Positions 8,848 through 18,522 of a DNA stretch of 64,000 nucleotides are shown here, one piece after another. This stretch comes from Actinomycetota bacterium (lineage in GTDB: Bacteria; Actinomycetota; Coriobacteriia; Anaerosomatales; Anaerosomataceae): the NCBI GenBank assembly GCA_009773565.1, contig WSXY01000004.1:86370-150369 (forward strand). The letters are read 5' to 3'. The position numbers and the translations under genes are program-made. Positions within the stretch are counted from its first letter, which is position 1, and each line of letters starts with the position of its first letter. Below the pieces are notes generated by a model, which saw only the letters and a program-made list of their open reading frames with translations, was not told where the DNA came from and made no database searches.

Positions 8848-10748
8848 TACTTGCTCTCCTCGTCGACGACTTCGTAGTCGGCGACCTCCTCGTCACCAGC
8901 AGGAGCCTCGGTGCCGTCCGGGGCAGCTTCGCCCTCGGCAGCTGCGGCAACGTCCTGGTAGACGATCTCGGCGAGCTTGTACGAAGCCTCCTGGAGCTTC
9001 TCGATCGCAGCCTTCATCGCCGCGACATCGTCGCCCTCAAGGGACTTGGTGAGTTCAGCTGAAGCTTCCTCACACGCCGTCTTGGTCTCCTCGGGAACCT
9101 TGTCGCCAAGGTCCTTGATGGTCTTCTCGGTCGAGTACACGAGCGTGTCGGCCGTGTTGCGAACCTCGGCCTCTTCCTTCTTCGCGCGGTCATCGTCGGC
9201 GTGCGCCTCGGCGTCAGAGACCATACGGTCGACTTCCTCGTCAGAGAGCGCCGTGGTGCCGCTGATGGTGATCTTCTGCTCCTGGCCCGTGCCGCGGTCC
9301 TTTGCGGCTACGTTGACGATACCGTTCGCGTCGATGTCGAACGTGACCTCGACCTGCGGAACGCCACGCGGTGCGGACGGGATGTTCGCCAGCGTGAACT
9401 TGCCGAGCGTCTTGTTGTAGGCGGCCATCTCGCGCTCGCCCTGCAGGACGTGGATCTCCACGCTCGTCTGGCCGTCGGCCGCGGTCGTGTAGGTCTCGGT
9501 CTTGCGGGTCGGGATCGTGGTGTTGCGCTCGATCATCTTGGTCATGACGCCGCCAAGAGTCTCGACGCCGAGCGACAGCGGGGTCACGTCGAGGAGCAGG
9601 ATGCCCTTGACGTCGCCACCGAGCACGCCGCCCTGAATCGCGGCACCGATAGCCACGACCTCGTCAGGGTTGACACCCTGGTGCGGGTCCTTGCCGGTGA
9701 TCTTCTTGACGAGTTCCTGGACGGCCGGCATGCGGATGGAGCCGCCAACGAGGATGACCTCATTGATGTCGGCCGCCTTAACTCCAGAGTCCTTGATGGC
9801 CTGCTCGACCGGCTTCTTGCAGCGCTCGAGTAGATCTGCGGTGATCTTCTGGAACTCGGCACGCGTAAGTGTGTAGTCCAGGTGCTTGGGACCCGATGCG
9901 TCGGCTGTGATGAATGGCATGTTGATTTGCGTCGTCTGCGTGGTGGAGAGCTCCATCTTCGCCTTCTCAGCGTGCTCCTTGAGGCGCTGCAGTGCCATCT
10001 TGTCCTTGCGAAGGTCGATCCCGTGCTCCGACTTGAACTTCTCGGCAATCCAGTCGATGACTTTCTGATCCCAGTCGTCGCCGCCGAGGTGGTTGTCGCC
10101 ATTGGTCGACTTGACCTCGAACACGCCGTCGCCGATCTCGAGGATCGACACGTCGAAGGTACCGCCACCGAGGTCGAAGACGAGGACGGTCTGGTCGTGA
10201 TGACCCTTGTCAAGGCCGTAGGCGAGTGCCGCAGCCGTCGGTTCGTTGATGATGCGCATGACCTCAAGGCCGGCAATCTTGCCCGCATCCTTGGTGGCCT
10301 GGCGCTGACTGTCGTTGAAGTATGCGGGGACTGTGATGACCGCCTGCGTGACTGTCTCGCCGAGATACGCCTCAGCGTCCGCCTTGAGCTTCTGGAGGAT
10401 CATGGCCGAGATCTCTTCAGGCGTGTAGTGCTTGCCCTCGATGGCGACGACCGCGCGGCCGTCCTTGCCCTTCTCGACGGTGTACGCAATCGTTCCGCGC
10501 TCCGAGGTGGTCTCCTCGAACTTGCGGCCGATGAAGCGCTTGATGCTCTTGATCGTGTTCTCGGGGTTGGTGATGGCCTGGTTCTTAGCGGACTTACCCA
10601 CGATCCGCTCGCCGTCCTTGCGGAACGCGACGACCGAAGGGGTCGTGCGGTCGCCCTCGGCGTTCACGATGATCGCGGGTTCGCCACCCTCGAGAACCGC
10701 AACCGCAGAGTTCGTGGTACCCAGGTCGATGCCGATGATCTTTCCCAT
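8847..10748 (-). CDS. dnaK: Chaperone protein DnaK (Hsp70)
   Basis: About 633 residues; ATP-dependent chaperone. The N-terminal ATPase domain begins [18 protein letters not shown] and contains [14 protein letters not shown] and the phosphate-binding loop [13 protein letters not shown]; the substrate-binding domain follows, then an alpha lid and an acidic tail (EVVDEESK). An upstream open frame extends to 10838, but ATG 10748 is chosen for its match to the universal DnaK N-terminus and its GGAAGGAG ribosome binding site. First gene of the heat-shock operon. Confidence 0.98.
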   Translation of the reverse strand: MGKIIGIDLGTTNSAVAVLEGGEPAIIVNAEGDRTTPSVVAFRKDGERIVGKSAKNQAITNPENTIKSIKRFIGRKFEETTSERGTIAYTVEKGKDGRAVVAIEGKHYTPEEISAMILQKLKADAEAYLGETVTQAVITVPAYFNDSQRQATKDAGKIAGLEVMRIINEPTAAALAYGLDKGHHDQTVLVFDLGGGTFDVSILEIGDGVFEVKSTNGDNHLGGDDWDQKVIDWIAEKFKSEHGIDLRKDKMALQRLKEHAEKAKMELSTTQTTQINMPFITADASGPKHLDYTLTRAEFQKITADLLERCKKPVEQAIKDSGVKAADINEVILVGGSIRMPAVQELVKKITGKDPHQGVNPDEVVAIGAAIQGGVLGGDVKGILLLDVTPLSLGVETLGGVMTKMIERNTTIPTRKTETYTTAADGQTSVEIHVLQGEREMAAYNKTLGKFTLANIPSAPRGVPQVEVTFDIDANGIVNVAAKDRGTGQEQKITISGTTALSDEEVDRMVSDAEAHADDDRAKKEEAEVRNTADTLVYSTEKTIKDLGDKVPEETKTACEEASAELTKSLEGDDVAAMKAAIEKLQEASYKLAEIVYQDVAAAAEGEAAPDGTEAPAGDEEVADYEVVDEESK

Positions 10749-10767
10749 TCTTGACGCTCCTTCCGAC

Positions 10768-10786
10768 GCCGCCCGAACCGGGCGGC
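10768..10786 (-). promoter_or_regulatory. Hairpin just upstream of the dnaK ribosome binding site
   Basis: Perfect 7-bp stem (GCCGCCC/GGGCGGC) with a 5-base loop, ending about 7 bases upstream of the dnaK Shine-Dalgarno sequence (10755-10761). Together with the hairpin at 10802-10834 it makes the leader highly structured. A role in translation control is possible but only inferred. Confidence 0.5.
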
Positions 10787-10801
10787 ACTGTTCGCTACTA
10801 G

Positions 10802-10834
10802 ACCGAGCGGCAGAGAGGGAGAGTGCCGCTCGGT
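10802..10834 (-). promoter_or_regulatory. Perfect 11-bp stem-loop at the predicted 5' end of the dnaK transcript
   Basis: Arms ACCGAGCGGCA (10802-10812) and TGCCGCTCGGT (10824-10834) pair perfectly across an 11-base loop. On the minus strand the stem starts at about the +1 predicted from the promoter at 10841-10869. It is not a CIRCE element: the arms lack the TTAGCACTC/GAGTGCTAA core. A 5'-terminal hairpin could stabilise the mRNA or serve as a second operator. Confidence 0.6.
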
Positions 10835-10840
10835 ACACCG

Positions 10841-10870
10841 AGGATAGAATCTGAGTCGTGCGTTGTCAAG
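10841..10870 (-). promoter_or_regulatory. dnaK promoter overlapping a HAIR-like operator
   Basis: On the minus strand, TTGACA (10864-10869, perfect -35) and TATCCT (10841-10846, -10) are separated by exactly 17 bp. The -35 is embedded in CTTGACA-N7-ACTCAGA (10850-10870), which matches the HspR operator HAIR (CTTGAGT-N7-ACTCAAG) at 5 of 7 positions in each arm with the correct 7-bp spacer. HspR bound here would block RNA polymerase. Location upstream of dnaK and presence of hspR in the operon support the call. Confidence 0.75.
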
Positions 10871-11059
10871 TTTTCTGAATGCCTCGACGTAGTATACCCT
10901 GCAAAGGCCGGGCTCAATCGATGCCGGCAGCGTCGCAATCCCGAGACTTAGAAACTCGTGCTTTACAGGTTGGAACGCCCTCGGGTAAGGTACGTGCGAA
11001 ACGTGACCGCCTCGCGTGCGACCGTACGTGCGCACCGGCAGATGAGAGTGAGGCCCTTC
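10871..11059. other. Remainder of the dnaK-ferredoxin divergent intergenic region
   Basis: With the dnaK leader this makes a 311-base gene-free stretch. It must hold the promoter of the ferredoxin gene at 11060. TTTACA at about 10962 followed by TAAGGT 18 bases later is the best candidate seen, but it is weak. No RNA gene or repeat was recognised here. Confidence 0.35.
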
Positions 11060-11251
11060 ATGCCCCGACCGATCATCAACGAAGACGAGTGCTCCGGCTG
11101 CGGCATCTGCGTCGATGCGTGCCCCGAGGGCGTCATCGAGCTTGTTGGCGACGTTGCCAACGCCGTCAACGATGAGGCCTGCACCGCATGTGCGACGTGC
11201 ATGGAAGAGTGCCCCATGGGCGCGATTGAGGAGATTGAAGAGGAAGAGTAG
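11060..11251 (+). CDS. Small 2[4Fe-4S] ferredoxin
   Basis: A 63-residue electron carrier with two clostridial-type cluster motifs: CSGCGICVDACP (near residues 11-22) and CTACATCMEECP (near 41-52), and an acidic tail. It would shuttle low-potential electrons for enzymes such as the pyruvate oxidoreductase also in this window. Upstream in-frame ATGs exist (10958 and 11042), but ATG 11060 places the protein at normal ferredoxin length and has GTGAGG upstream. Confidence 0.93.
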   Translation: MPRPIINEDECSGCGICVDACPEGVIELVGDVANAVNDEACTACATCMEECPMGAIEEIEEEE

Positions 11252-11276
11252 TTCCTCGCAGAAGAGCTTGATTGTC

Positions 11277-11296
11277 GGGACGCCTTCGGGCGTCTC
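11277..11296 (+). terminator. Stem-loop with UUCG tetraloop after the ferredoxin gene
   Basis: GACGCC-TTCG-GGCGTC, extended by two flanking pairs, lies 25 bases after the ferredoxin stop, with a short T run at 11302-11305. Between convergent genes, it is a plausible terminator, though the T tract is not adjacent to the stem. Confidence 0.45.
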
Positions 11297-11314
11297 GACT
11301 GCTTTTCGGCCCGG

Positions 11315-11809
11315 TTACGTGCGCCGCAAACCCCTGAACTGTTGCCACACAACGGCCTTTCGGTCGCCTGCAAGCGATGCCTCAAGGCCGTCGACCGCCA
11401 GCAGTGTTCGACCGGGTAGGCTCACAGTCTCGCCGAAGGGAAGCGCCGGGATGCCGAGCGCCGACGAGATGTCCTCTGCGGCTTCGCGATCCAGAGCGAC
11501 CGCGAGTGACGGGTCGAGCGCCTCGATGATGAGGCGAAGCCGCGATCCCGTCTCGGCGGGGCCGCAGACGGGGACCGTACGGGAGCACACCGCATAGAGT
11601 GGCCCTGTGACATCAAGCGCGTCGAGCGCCTTGCGGGCGGCTTCGCCATCGGCCCCCGCAAGTGCGACGCCTGCGGATATGTCCGCCTCCCCCGCAGTGC
11701 CTTTCACGAGAAGGACGGCCGGGGTCAGTGAGCCGGTGCCGGCGATTGCGGCGGACCCCGGGCACAGCGCGTCGGCGGCGCTCAACTCGGCCCGCACCTT
11801 CGCCTCCAT
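11315..11809 (-). CDS. Divergent uracil-DNA glycosylase superfamily-like protein
   Basis: About 164 residues. The order of motifs resembles family 4/5 uracil-DNA glycosylases: a PAVLLVKGTAGEAD segment where the family has VGEAPG, AGADGEAARKALDALDV where it has GxxGxLLDxxLxxxGL, and LRLIIEALDPSLAVALDREAA where it has the L-x-P-x-V-I-x-A-L-G helix. The catalytic loop and the C-terminal HPS/HP motif are not conserved, so it may be inactive or repurposed. The start is uncertain; ATG 11809 avoids overlap with the epimerase gene, whose stop is 29 bases upstream. Family placement is by eye. Confidence 0.45.
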   Translation of the reverse strand: MEAKVRAELSAADALCPGSAAIAGTGSLTPAVLLVKGTAGEADISAGVALAGADGEAARKALDALDVTGPLYAVCSRTVPVCGPAETGSRLRLIIEALDPSLAVALDREAAEDISSALGIPALPFGETVSLPGRTLLAVDGLEASLAGDRKAVVWQQFRGLRRT

Positions 11810-11838
11810 AAGGAATCGGGTATCGGTGCTGATGGGCT

Positions 11839-12780
11839 CTACTGCTCCCTCGCCAGCCACGTCGCCGTCCTTCCGAGCCCGGTTTCGAGCGGTGCCACCG
11901 CGGACCATCCGAGCCGCTCGTTGGCCTTGGTCGGGTCGAGTGCGCTTCTCCCGATATCACCTTCGCGCGCCTCGGCGTGCTCGATGGGTCCGTAGTAGCC
12001 GACCGTAAGGCGAAGGGCCGACGCGAGTTCCTCGAGGTTCACCTCAAGGCCGGTGGAGATGTTGTAAGCAGGTCCGTCGGCGCCATCGAGTGCAAGCGCG
12101 CCGTCAACCTCGAGCGCCGCTTCGATTGCCCCAACGATATCTCCGACGTAGATGAAGTCGCGCGTCTGCTGGCCAGAGCCGTAGATGATCGGTGCCTTTT
12201 TTGCGTTCATCTGTGCCGTGAAGATGGCAACCACGCCACCCTCGCCTCGCCAGTCCTGACGCGGACCGTAGACGTTTGCAAACCGCAGAGAGGCGAAATC
12301 TGTGCCGCTACCACGCAGTTCCGCAGCAATCACTGATTCGGCTTCCAGCTTTGATTCGCCGTACGGATTGCACGGGTGCTTCTCGGACTCTTCAATGAGC
12401 GGAACCGCTACGGGCTGCCCGTAGACGGCCGCGGACGAAGCAGAGAGCATGCGGCGTGCTCCGGCGGCGCGGGCGGCGCGGGCTACGGCGCGCGTACCCT
12501 CGACATTCACGAGGCGATCGAGTTCCGGATCCTTAAGGGAGGCGGGGACGCTCGTTTGAGCCGCGAGGTGCACGACGACATCTGGTCCGAACTCCGAAAC
12601 CGCATCTGCAAGAGCGGGTCCGGTGATATCGAGCGTCCTGAACCATGCAGCCGGGTGCACGTTCCCAAACGAGCCGGTGCTGAGATCATCGATGATGCCG
12701 ACCTCATGCCCGCCGCTTAAGAGCGACCATACGAGGTTTGAGCCGATGAACCCGGCGCCCCCGGTCACGAGTACTCTCAT
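11839..12780 (-). CDS. NAD-dependent epimerase/dehydratase, UDP-glucose 4-epimerase-like
   Basis: A 313-residue extended short-chain dehydrogenase. The Rossmann motif GGAGFIGSN is at residues 7-15; the catalytic residues are an SSAAVYG serine region and YGESK (Y-x3-K). Such enzymes interconvert UDP-glucose/UDP-galactose or related nucleotide sugars for cell-wall and exopolysaccharide building blocks. Many bacterial and archaeal GalE-like proteins have this length. Substrate specificity cannot be read from the sequence. It lies downstream of lon and upstream of the UDG-like gene, all on the same strand. Confidence 0.88.
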   Translation of the reverse strand: MRVLVTGGAGFIGSNLVWSLLSGGHEVGIIDDLSTGSFGNVHPAAWFRTLDITGPALADAVSEFGPDVVVHLAAQTSVPASLKDPELDRLVNVEGTRAVARAARAAGARRMLSASSAAVYGQPVAVPLIEESEKHPCNPYGESKLEAESVIAAELRGSGTDFASLRFANVYGPRQDWRGEGGVVAIFTAQMNAKKAPIIYGSGQQTRDFIYVGDIVGAIEAALEVDGALALDGADGPAYNISTGLEVNLEELASALRLTVGYYGPIEHAEAREGDIGRSALDPTKANERLGWSAVAPLETGLGRTATWLAREQ

Positions 12781-12852
12781 GTGCTGTCCCTGCTTTCCAA
12801 TCTCGGGCGTGTGGGCATCCCCCGCAGATTTCGGATCAATCTGCTCGGTGCG

Positions 12853-15219
12853 CTACTTCTTCTTGTTCTTCTTGTCCGCCTTTGAGTCTACTTCGACGAG
12901 TGCCCGTCGCAGCACCTCATCCATCGAATCAAGAGGGACTATCTGCATCTCCGACCGCACGTGCTCGGGTACCAGGTCAAGATCCCTGAGATTCTCCTTT
13001 GGCACGAGAACGGTCTTGATTCCCGCCCGGTGCGCTGCCAGAAGCTTCTCTTTGAGGCCCCCGATCGGCAGCACCTTGCCCCGAAGCGTGATTTCACCGG
13101 TCATGGCGATGTCACGGCGAACGCTACGCCCGGTCAGCACTGAAACGAGTGCCGTCGCCATCGTGATACCGGCAGAGGGACCATCCTTGGGAATCGCCGC
13201 TGCGGGCACATGAATGTGCAGGTCGAGCTTCTCATTGAACTCCGGATCGATACCGAGAGCCGCCGCATTCGTTCGGATGTAGCTAACCGCCGCCTGAGCG
13301 GACTCGCGCATGACTTCACCAAGCTGGCCGGTCAGCATGAGGGCACCCTTGCCGGTCATCGTCGTGGCCTCAATGAAGATTACGTCGCCGCCGACTTCAG
13401 TCCACACAAGGCCGGTCGCAACCCCGACCTCGTCCCGCTTTTCGGCAAGCCCGAAGCTGAACTTCGGGGGGCCAAGGTACTTGTGCGCCGTGCGGCCGGA
13501 GACGATGGTCTTGCCCTTCTTGCCTTCAACGACCTTGCGCGCGATCTGACGGCAGATCGTCGCAATCGTGCGCTCGAGGTTCCTGACGCCCGCCTCGCGG
13601 GTGTAGCGCCGGATAATCTCGTGGAGCGCCGAGTCCTGAATCTCAAGTCTGCCTGATGTGAGCCCGTGCTCCTTGACCTGCTTGGGCACGAGGTATTTCT
13701 TGGCGATCTCGAGCTTCTCGTCTTCGGTATAGCCAGGAAAGTGAATGACCTCCATGCGGTCACGCAACGCTGGCGGTATCGGATCGAGCAGGTTTGCGGT
13801 GGTGATGAACATGACGTTGCTCAGGTCGAACGGTGCCTCGAGATAGTGGTCCTGGAAGGCGTTGTTCTGCTCGGGATCGAGTACCTCGAGCAAAGCAGAT
13901 GTGGGATCCCCGCGGAAGTCCATCCCGACCTTGTCGATCTCATCCATCATGAAGACGGGGTTCTTCGTCCCCACCTGGTTGACGGACTGGATGATACGGC
14001 CCGGCAGCGCACCAACGTACGTGCGGCGGTGCCCGCGGATCTCGGCCTCATCGCGAACGCCGCCAAGCGACATGCGTATGAACTTTCGGTTGAGAGACCG
14101 GGCGATCGACCGACCAATCGAGGTCTTACCCACTCCGGGAGGTCCGACAAAGCAGAGGATCGGTCCGCGCATGTGGTCCGTCAGCTTGTGGACGGCGAGG
14201 TACTCGAGTACGCGCTCCTTGACCTTCTCAAGCCCGTAGTGATCCTCCTCGAGCACGGCCTCGGCCTCGATGAGATCGAGCTTCTCCTCATCCTCGGTCT
14301 GCCAGGGCAGCCCCGCAAGCCAGTCGATGTACGTACGGATAACCGATGTTTCAGCTGCGGCCTGCGGCATCTTCTCGAGGCGACTGAGCTCCTTCAGCGC
14401 CTTCTCTTCCACGGACTCCGGCATACCGGCAAGACGGATCTTCTCGCGGTACTCCTCGACCTCCGCCTGGGACTCGTCGTAGACGCCTAGCTCCTGCTGG
14501 ATCGCTTTGAGTTGCTCGCGCAAGAAGTACTCGCGCTGGGTCTTGGACATGGATTCCTTGACGCGATTCTGAATCTTGCTGCCGATCTCGAGGATCTCGA
14601 GCTCCTTGCGCAAGAAATCGGTCGTCTTCTGGAGGCGAACCTTCGGATCGATCGCCTCGAGAATCTGCTGCTTTTCGTCAACTTTGAGGCTCAGGTGAAA
14701 TGTCACGAAGTCGGCAAGGCGCCCGGGCTCTTCAATCGCGGTCGCTGCGACGAGAACCTCTTGGGGGATGGGCTTACCCAGCTCCGAGGCCTGCTCGAAG
14801 TCCCCGACAAGGTTTCGCATGAGTGCCTGGGCTTCGACGTCTGCTTTCTCGTCGTCCTCGTAGTACTCGACCCGGACCTGAAGATACGGGTCGACCGACA
14901 CGAACTCCTTGATGCGGATTCGCTGCTTGCCTTCGACAAGCGCTTTCGCAGTCCCGTCGGGAAGCTTGAGCTCCTGCAAAACAGTGACAACACACCCGAT
15001 CTCGTAGACATCACCGGGCTGCGGGTCCTGTGTCTCGGCGGTCTTCTGAGTGACCAGCGCGACAAGGTGTTCGCTCCGCATCGCCTCTTCAAGCGCGTTG
15101 ATGGAGCGCTCGCGACCGACGAAGAGTGGAACCACAAGATCTGGGAAGAGAATCAGGTCGCGCAGCGGTATCAGCGGCAGCACGTCCGGAAGAACCATGC
15201 GCTCATCTTTCGAAGACAT
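12853..15219 (-). CDS. lon: ATP-dependent protease Lon
   Basis: About 788 residues; homo-oligomeric AAA+ serine protease degrading misfolded and regulatory proteins. The N-terminal substrate domain begins [18 protein letters not shown]; the AAA+ module has Walker A GPPGVGKT and Walker [11 protein letters not shown]; the protease domain has the catalytic serine in KDGPSAGIT and the partner lysine in the following GLKEKLLAA region. The C-terminus is lysine-rich (KADKKNKKK). The frame is open further upstream (to 15450), but ATG 15219 (MSSKDER) is chosen because homology begins there and AAAGGA lies upstream. Confidence 0.96.
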   Translation of the reverse strand: MSSKDERMVLPDVLPLIPLRDLILFPDLVVPLFVGRERSINALEEAMRSEHLVALVTQKTAETQDPQPGDVYEIGCVVTVLQELKLPDGTAKALVEGKQRIRIKEFVSVDPYLQVRVEYYEDDEKADVEAQALMRNLVGDFEQASELGKPIPQEVLVAATAIEEPGRLADFVTFHLSLKVDEKQQILEAIDPKVRLQKTTDFLRKELEILEIGSKIQNRVKESMSKTQREYFLREQLKAIQQELGVYDESQAEVEEYREKIRLAGMPESVEEKALKELSRLEKMPQAAAETSVIRTYIDWLAGLPWQTEDEEKLDLIEAEAVLEEDHYGLEKVKERVLEYLAVHKLTDHMRGPILCFVGPPGVGKTSIGRSIARSLNRKFIRMSLGGVRDEAEIRGHRRTYVGALPGRIIQSVNQVGTKNPVFMMDEIDKVGMDFRGDPTSALLEVLDPEQNNAFQDHYLEAPFDLSNVMFITTANLLDPIPPALRDRMEVIHFPGYTEDEKLEIAKKYLVPKQVKEHGLTSGRLEIQDSALHEIIRRYTREAGVRNLERTIATICRQIARKVVEGKKGKTIVSGRTAHKYLGPPKFSFGLAEKRDEVGVATGLVWTEVGGDVIFIEATTMTGKGALMLTGQLGEVMRESAQAAVSYIRTNAAALGIDPEFNEKLDLHIHVPAAAIPKDGPSAGITMATALVSVLTGRSVRRDIAMTGEITLRGKVLPIGGLKEKLLAAHRAGIKTVLVPKENLRDLDLVPEHVRSEMQIVPLDSMDEVLRRALVEVDSKADKKNKKK

Positions 15220-15341
15220 CGGGTCAACGTCCTTTCGTGCGGCAGGCTCCGGTCGTGAGATAATCGTTCCCCAGTACTTCTCCATCGAACACAACGACCC
15301 TGCCAGCGATGCGACTTCGGCAGGATGAGTGAGCGGATAGT

Positions 15342-17336
15342 ATGCGCCATTTGAGCACTTCACGTGTAACGGCACTTCTGCTGGCGGCGGCTCTCTTCGC
15401 TTCGTCGCCGGCTGTCTTCGCCCGCGCGCAGGGAGCCTCCCAGGAAGCAACGACGACGGCTACGGCGCAAATGGTCACTTCCCGGGTAGTGCATGCACAG
15501 CCATCAGTGGCCCCTACAGGAGTGTTCACCACTGACGTCGTCACACGGCTCACTGCCCCGGCAGAGTACTTCGAAGTCCGTCTTCGCATCCTCGGCGACT
15601 CGGGCCGGCTGCTCTACCAGAAGACCGAGGTTCGCCACAACCTCTCCGCTGGTACCCAAAGCGTACGCTTCTCTCGCACGCTCGGAGACCTCGGCATCCG
15701 CGCGGGTCGGTATCCGCTCGAGGTCAGAGTGCTTGCAACAGGTGCCTCGGCAACCGAATTCACCGGAAGCCTTCTCGTTCTCCCCGAGGGAACCGCCCGT
15801 ACTCCGGTGGCGCTTATCGTGCGCTACACCCACTCGCCGTTCGTTGACCCCAATGGACGATTCGTCGTCGACCCGGGCACGAGCGCCCGTCCTCGCACTG
15901 ATGTTGAGCGTCTGGCAAGCCTCGTGAAGCAGAATCCGAACCTCAGGCTGTCTCTTGCGATTGCCCCGCAACTCCTTGAGGAGTGGGCGCGCGCCGCTGA
16001 AGGCTACGAGACCTCCGGACCCGAAGGTGTCAGGGAGGTCACCAGCGCCGGCGCAGGAGCGGTAGCGAGCAGATCTGTGCTTGAGAGGATGCGGGAACTC
16101 GCGGCCAGCGACCGAGTCGACCTGCTCGACGTTCCCTACGCAGAACCAGATATCGTCGCCCTTGAAAGGATCGGTGCACTTGGCGACCTCGAGGGTCAGT
16201 GGCGGCTGGGCAGTAGCGTCATGAAGGCTGCCATCGGCTCAAACGCCGCAAGTGGCACCGCCTTCCTCGGCGACCTCCTGCCGACCGCGGCACTACCGGC
16301 CCTTGAACGACATAAGACCTCGTACGCTGTTTTATCTCGAGACTCGGTGCGCGCAGGGGAAGCTACGGCCTCTGCCGGCGTCTACTCGCTGAATGGGACA
16401 GCCGTGCGCGCCATCGTCTTTGACCCGCAGCTGTCCGCCGCCGTGCGAGAGGACAACGCTGACGCGTTCTATCGCGCCATCTTCGACCGGGTCCAGTCAA
16501 AACGGCCTGACGAGCCGCTCGCGATGCTCATCGAGATCGGCCCCGGTACACCCGACACGACCGCCGACCTGGAGCGCGCGATCGACTTGCTTGAAGCAGC
16601 CCCCTGGGCGCAATTGGTCTCCGCGGAAGATGCAGCAGCGTATGAGACTCCTCAGGCGGGGACGCTGTCCGACAGGGATCGTCCCACGAAAGCACCAGGC
16701 GGCTACTGGGCGGATGTGACGAGCGCTCGTACGTATGCCAACGCCGCCGTCGCCGCTCTTGGCACCAAAGACGCTAACGCGCGGACCGCACAGACCGCGG
16801 TATTCGTCGCCGAGAGCCGTTCATGGGCCGGCCCCGACGGTCGCTACGCGCTTGCCGACCGGGGCCGCGCTTTCGCGATCTCGGCTAGTCGATACGTGGA
16901 AGGCGTGTTCTCGACGGTGCGCATCGAAGCGCGCGATGTAACGCTCTCCAACCGCACGGGCGAAGTTCCGATCTCGGTCATCAACGGTACGGGCAAGAAC
17001 CTCGTGCTGAACCTCTCGGCGAGCGGTAACATTCTCGGGGAAATCATGACAGAGAAGCCCGTGAAGCTTGATCCGGGCGAGAACATCCTCACCGTACCGG
17101 TAGCCCTGGGCTCGACCATCTCCGACAAACTAACAGTCAGGCTCGCTGCGGGGGACACAACCATCAGGAGCGCGAGCGTCCAGGTCACGGCTTCGTATCT
17201 CGACAGGCTCGCCACGCTCGGAATGGTCGTCCTGGTGCTTCTCGTACTGCTGCTGTTCATCCGGCGTAGGGTTCGCTCCGCAGGTGCTGGTACTATGCCA
17301 GAAGAGGAAGCCGGCATGGCTGGCGAGGATATCTGA
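15342..17336 (+). CDS. Exported DUF6049-like membrane-anchored protein
   Basis: A 664-residue protein with a signal peptide (residues about 1-28, hydrophobic core [16 protein letters not shown]), a large extracytoplasmic region, one C-terminal transmembrane helix (about 628-648) followed by RRRVR and an acidic cytoplasmic tail. The order of segments ([46 protein letters not shown]) resembles actinobacterial DUF6049 proteins, which sit near cell-envelope genes and have no known activity. It is divergent from lon and is followed 42 bases later by the PIN-TPR gene, so the two may be co-transcribed. Confidence 0.7.
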   Translation: MRHLSTSRVTALLLAAALFASSPAVFARAQGASQEATTTATAQMVTSRVVHAQPSVAPTGVFTTDVVTRLTAPAEYFEVRLRILGDSGRLLYQKTEVRHNLSAGTQSVRFSRTLGDLGIRAGRYPLEVRVLATGASATEFTGSLLVLPEGTARTPVALIVRYTHSPFVDPNGRFVVDPGTSARPRTDVERLASLVKQNPNLRLSLAIAPQLLEEWARAAEGYETSGPEGVREVTSAGAGAVASRSVLERMRELAASDRVDLLDVPYAEPDIVALERIGALGDLEGQWRLGSSVMKAAIGSNAASGTAFLGDLLPTAALPALERHKTSYAVLSRDSVRAGEATASAGVYSLNGTAVRAIVFDPQLSAAVREDNADAFYRAIFDRVQSKRPDEPLAMLIEIGPGTPDTTADLERAIDLLEAAPWAQLVSAEDAAAYETPQAGTLSDRDRPTKAPGGYWADVTSARTYANAAVAALGTKDANARTAQTAVFVAESRSWAGPDGRYALADRGRAFAISASRYVEGVFSTVRIEARDVTLSNRTGEVPISVINGTGKNLVLNLSASGNILGEIMTEKPVKLDPGENILTVPVALGSTISDKLTVRLAAGDTTIRSASVQVTASYLDRLATLGMVVLVLLVLLLFIRRRVRSAGAGTMPEEEAGMAGEDI

Positions 17337-17378
17337 AGCCGATCCCGAGGGATCGTCCCATAGGCGAGCGAGGCAAAG

Positions 17379-18521
17379 ATGCGCACGATAGTCCTTGATA
17401 CGAACGTACTGCTCTCTGACCCGCAGACGCTTCTGGCATTCCAGGACGCTGCGATCGTCATCCCGGAGACGGTGCTTGGCGAGATAGATAAGCTCAAGAC
17501 CCAGCGCGTCGATCCCGACCTGCGATTCAGGGGTCGCGAGATCAGCCGAATGCTGTTCGAGTTCTCCGAGACCGGAAGCCTGATGGACGGCGTCGCGCTG
17601 CCGGACGGCGGCACGCTTCGCGTCGCTCCGCTCCGGAGCGACATCGATCTACCCGAGGGCCTCTCGAACCGGAATGCGGATGACCGGATCCTCGCAGTCG
17701 CCTATCAGATTGCGAACGACAACTGCGAGGATTTCACACTCATCACGAACGATCTCAACATGCTGCTGAAAGCGCAGGCGCTCGGCGTGAAGGTTGAACG
17801 TCGCGCTGAGATCGAGGGTGGCTTCGCTCGCAAGTACGTAATCCGCCCGTTCCAGCGCTACCGCGTCCCGCTCACCATTCTCGCAATCGCAATCGCCGTA
17901 TTTGCTGCGGTCCTGGCGCTCGCTTTCTACGCGACTAGTCTGACCAGCACGGCTGCGGTCAGCCCGGGCGTGCCGACCGAATTCCGCGACTTGCTCACCG
18001 AGAACCAACGCAGTCTCCTCGATGGCCTTGTAGCGCTGCAAACCACGCCCGGCAATCTTGAGATGGTCCAGCAGGTGGCAAACGCGTACTACAACCTACG
18101 CGATGAGACCGGCAATGTGACGTTCGCCCAGAAGGCAATCGGCTACTACACTCGCTACCTCACGGCCCGACCAGCCGAAGTAGACGTAAGGACCGATCTC
18201 TCGGCGATGTACTTCTATTCCGGTGCCACGGACAAGGCCATACAGGAGGCGACCCGCGTTCTGGAGGCAGAACCCGACCACATCCAGGCCAACTTCAACC
18301 TGGGAATCTTCTACTGGCGCGGGCGCACCGACTATAAGGCCGCAGCGCTCAGCTTCAAGAAGGTAACAACGCTCACAAAGACGGGTGACGCCCACACACA
18401 GCTCATCGGCGAGGAAGCCAAGAAGAACCTCGCCACGATCGTCAAGGAAGCGCAGGCAGCGGGCCAACCGCTCGACCTCGATGCTCTTGGCATCCGCGAC
18501 CTTGTAGGAGGAGTTCAGTAG
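17379..18521 (+). CDS. PIN nuclease domain fused to a TM helix and TPR repeats
   Basis: A 380-residue protein with an unusual architecture. Residues 1-150 form a PIN domain of the PhoH-associated type: VLDTNV gives D7, then acidic residues at about E35, D101/D102 and D125 (LITND), all the expected metal ligands. A single transmembrane helix follows at about 163-187. Residues about 190-365 hold TPR-like helical repeats (for example YYNLRDETGNVTFAQKAIGYY and LEAEPDHIQANFNLGIFYW). The topology suggests a cytoplasmic RNase-like domain and an outside TPR domain, or the reverse. The trxB start is 1 base beyond the stop. Function unknown. Confidence 0.82.
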   Translation: MRTIVLDTNVLLSDPQTLLAFQDAAIVIPETVLGEIDKLKTQRVDPDLRFRGREISRMLFEFSETGSLMDGVALPDGGTLRVAPLRSDIDLPEGLSNRNADDRILAVAYQIANDNCEDFTLITNDLNMLLKAQALGVKVERRAEIEGGFARKYVIRPFQRYRVPLTILAIAIAVFAAVLALAFYATSLTSTAAVSPGVPTEFRDLLTENQRSLLDGLVALQTTPGNLEMVQQVANAYYNLRDETGNVTFAQKAIGYYTRYLTARPAEVDVRTDLSAMYFYSGATDKAIQEATRVLEAEPDHIQANFNLGIFYWRGRTDYKAAALSFKKVTTLTKTGDAHTQLIGEEAKKNLATIVKEAQAAGQPLDLDALGIRDLVGGVQ

Positions 18522-18522
18522 C

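Noticed and set aside
10802..10834. CIRCE element upstream of dnaK
   Set aside because: The hairpin arms do not match TTAGCACTC/GAGTGCTAA, and the operon encodes HspR, not HrcA.
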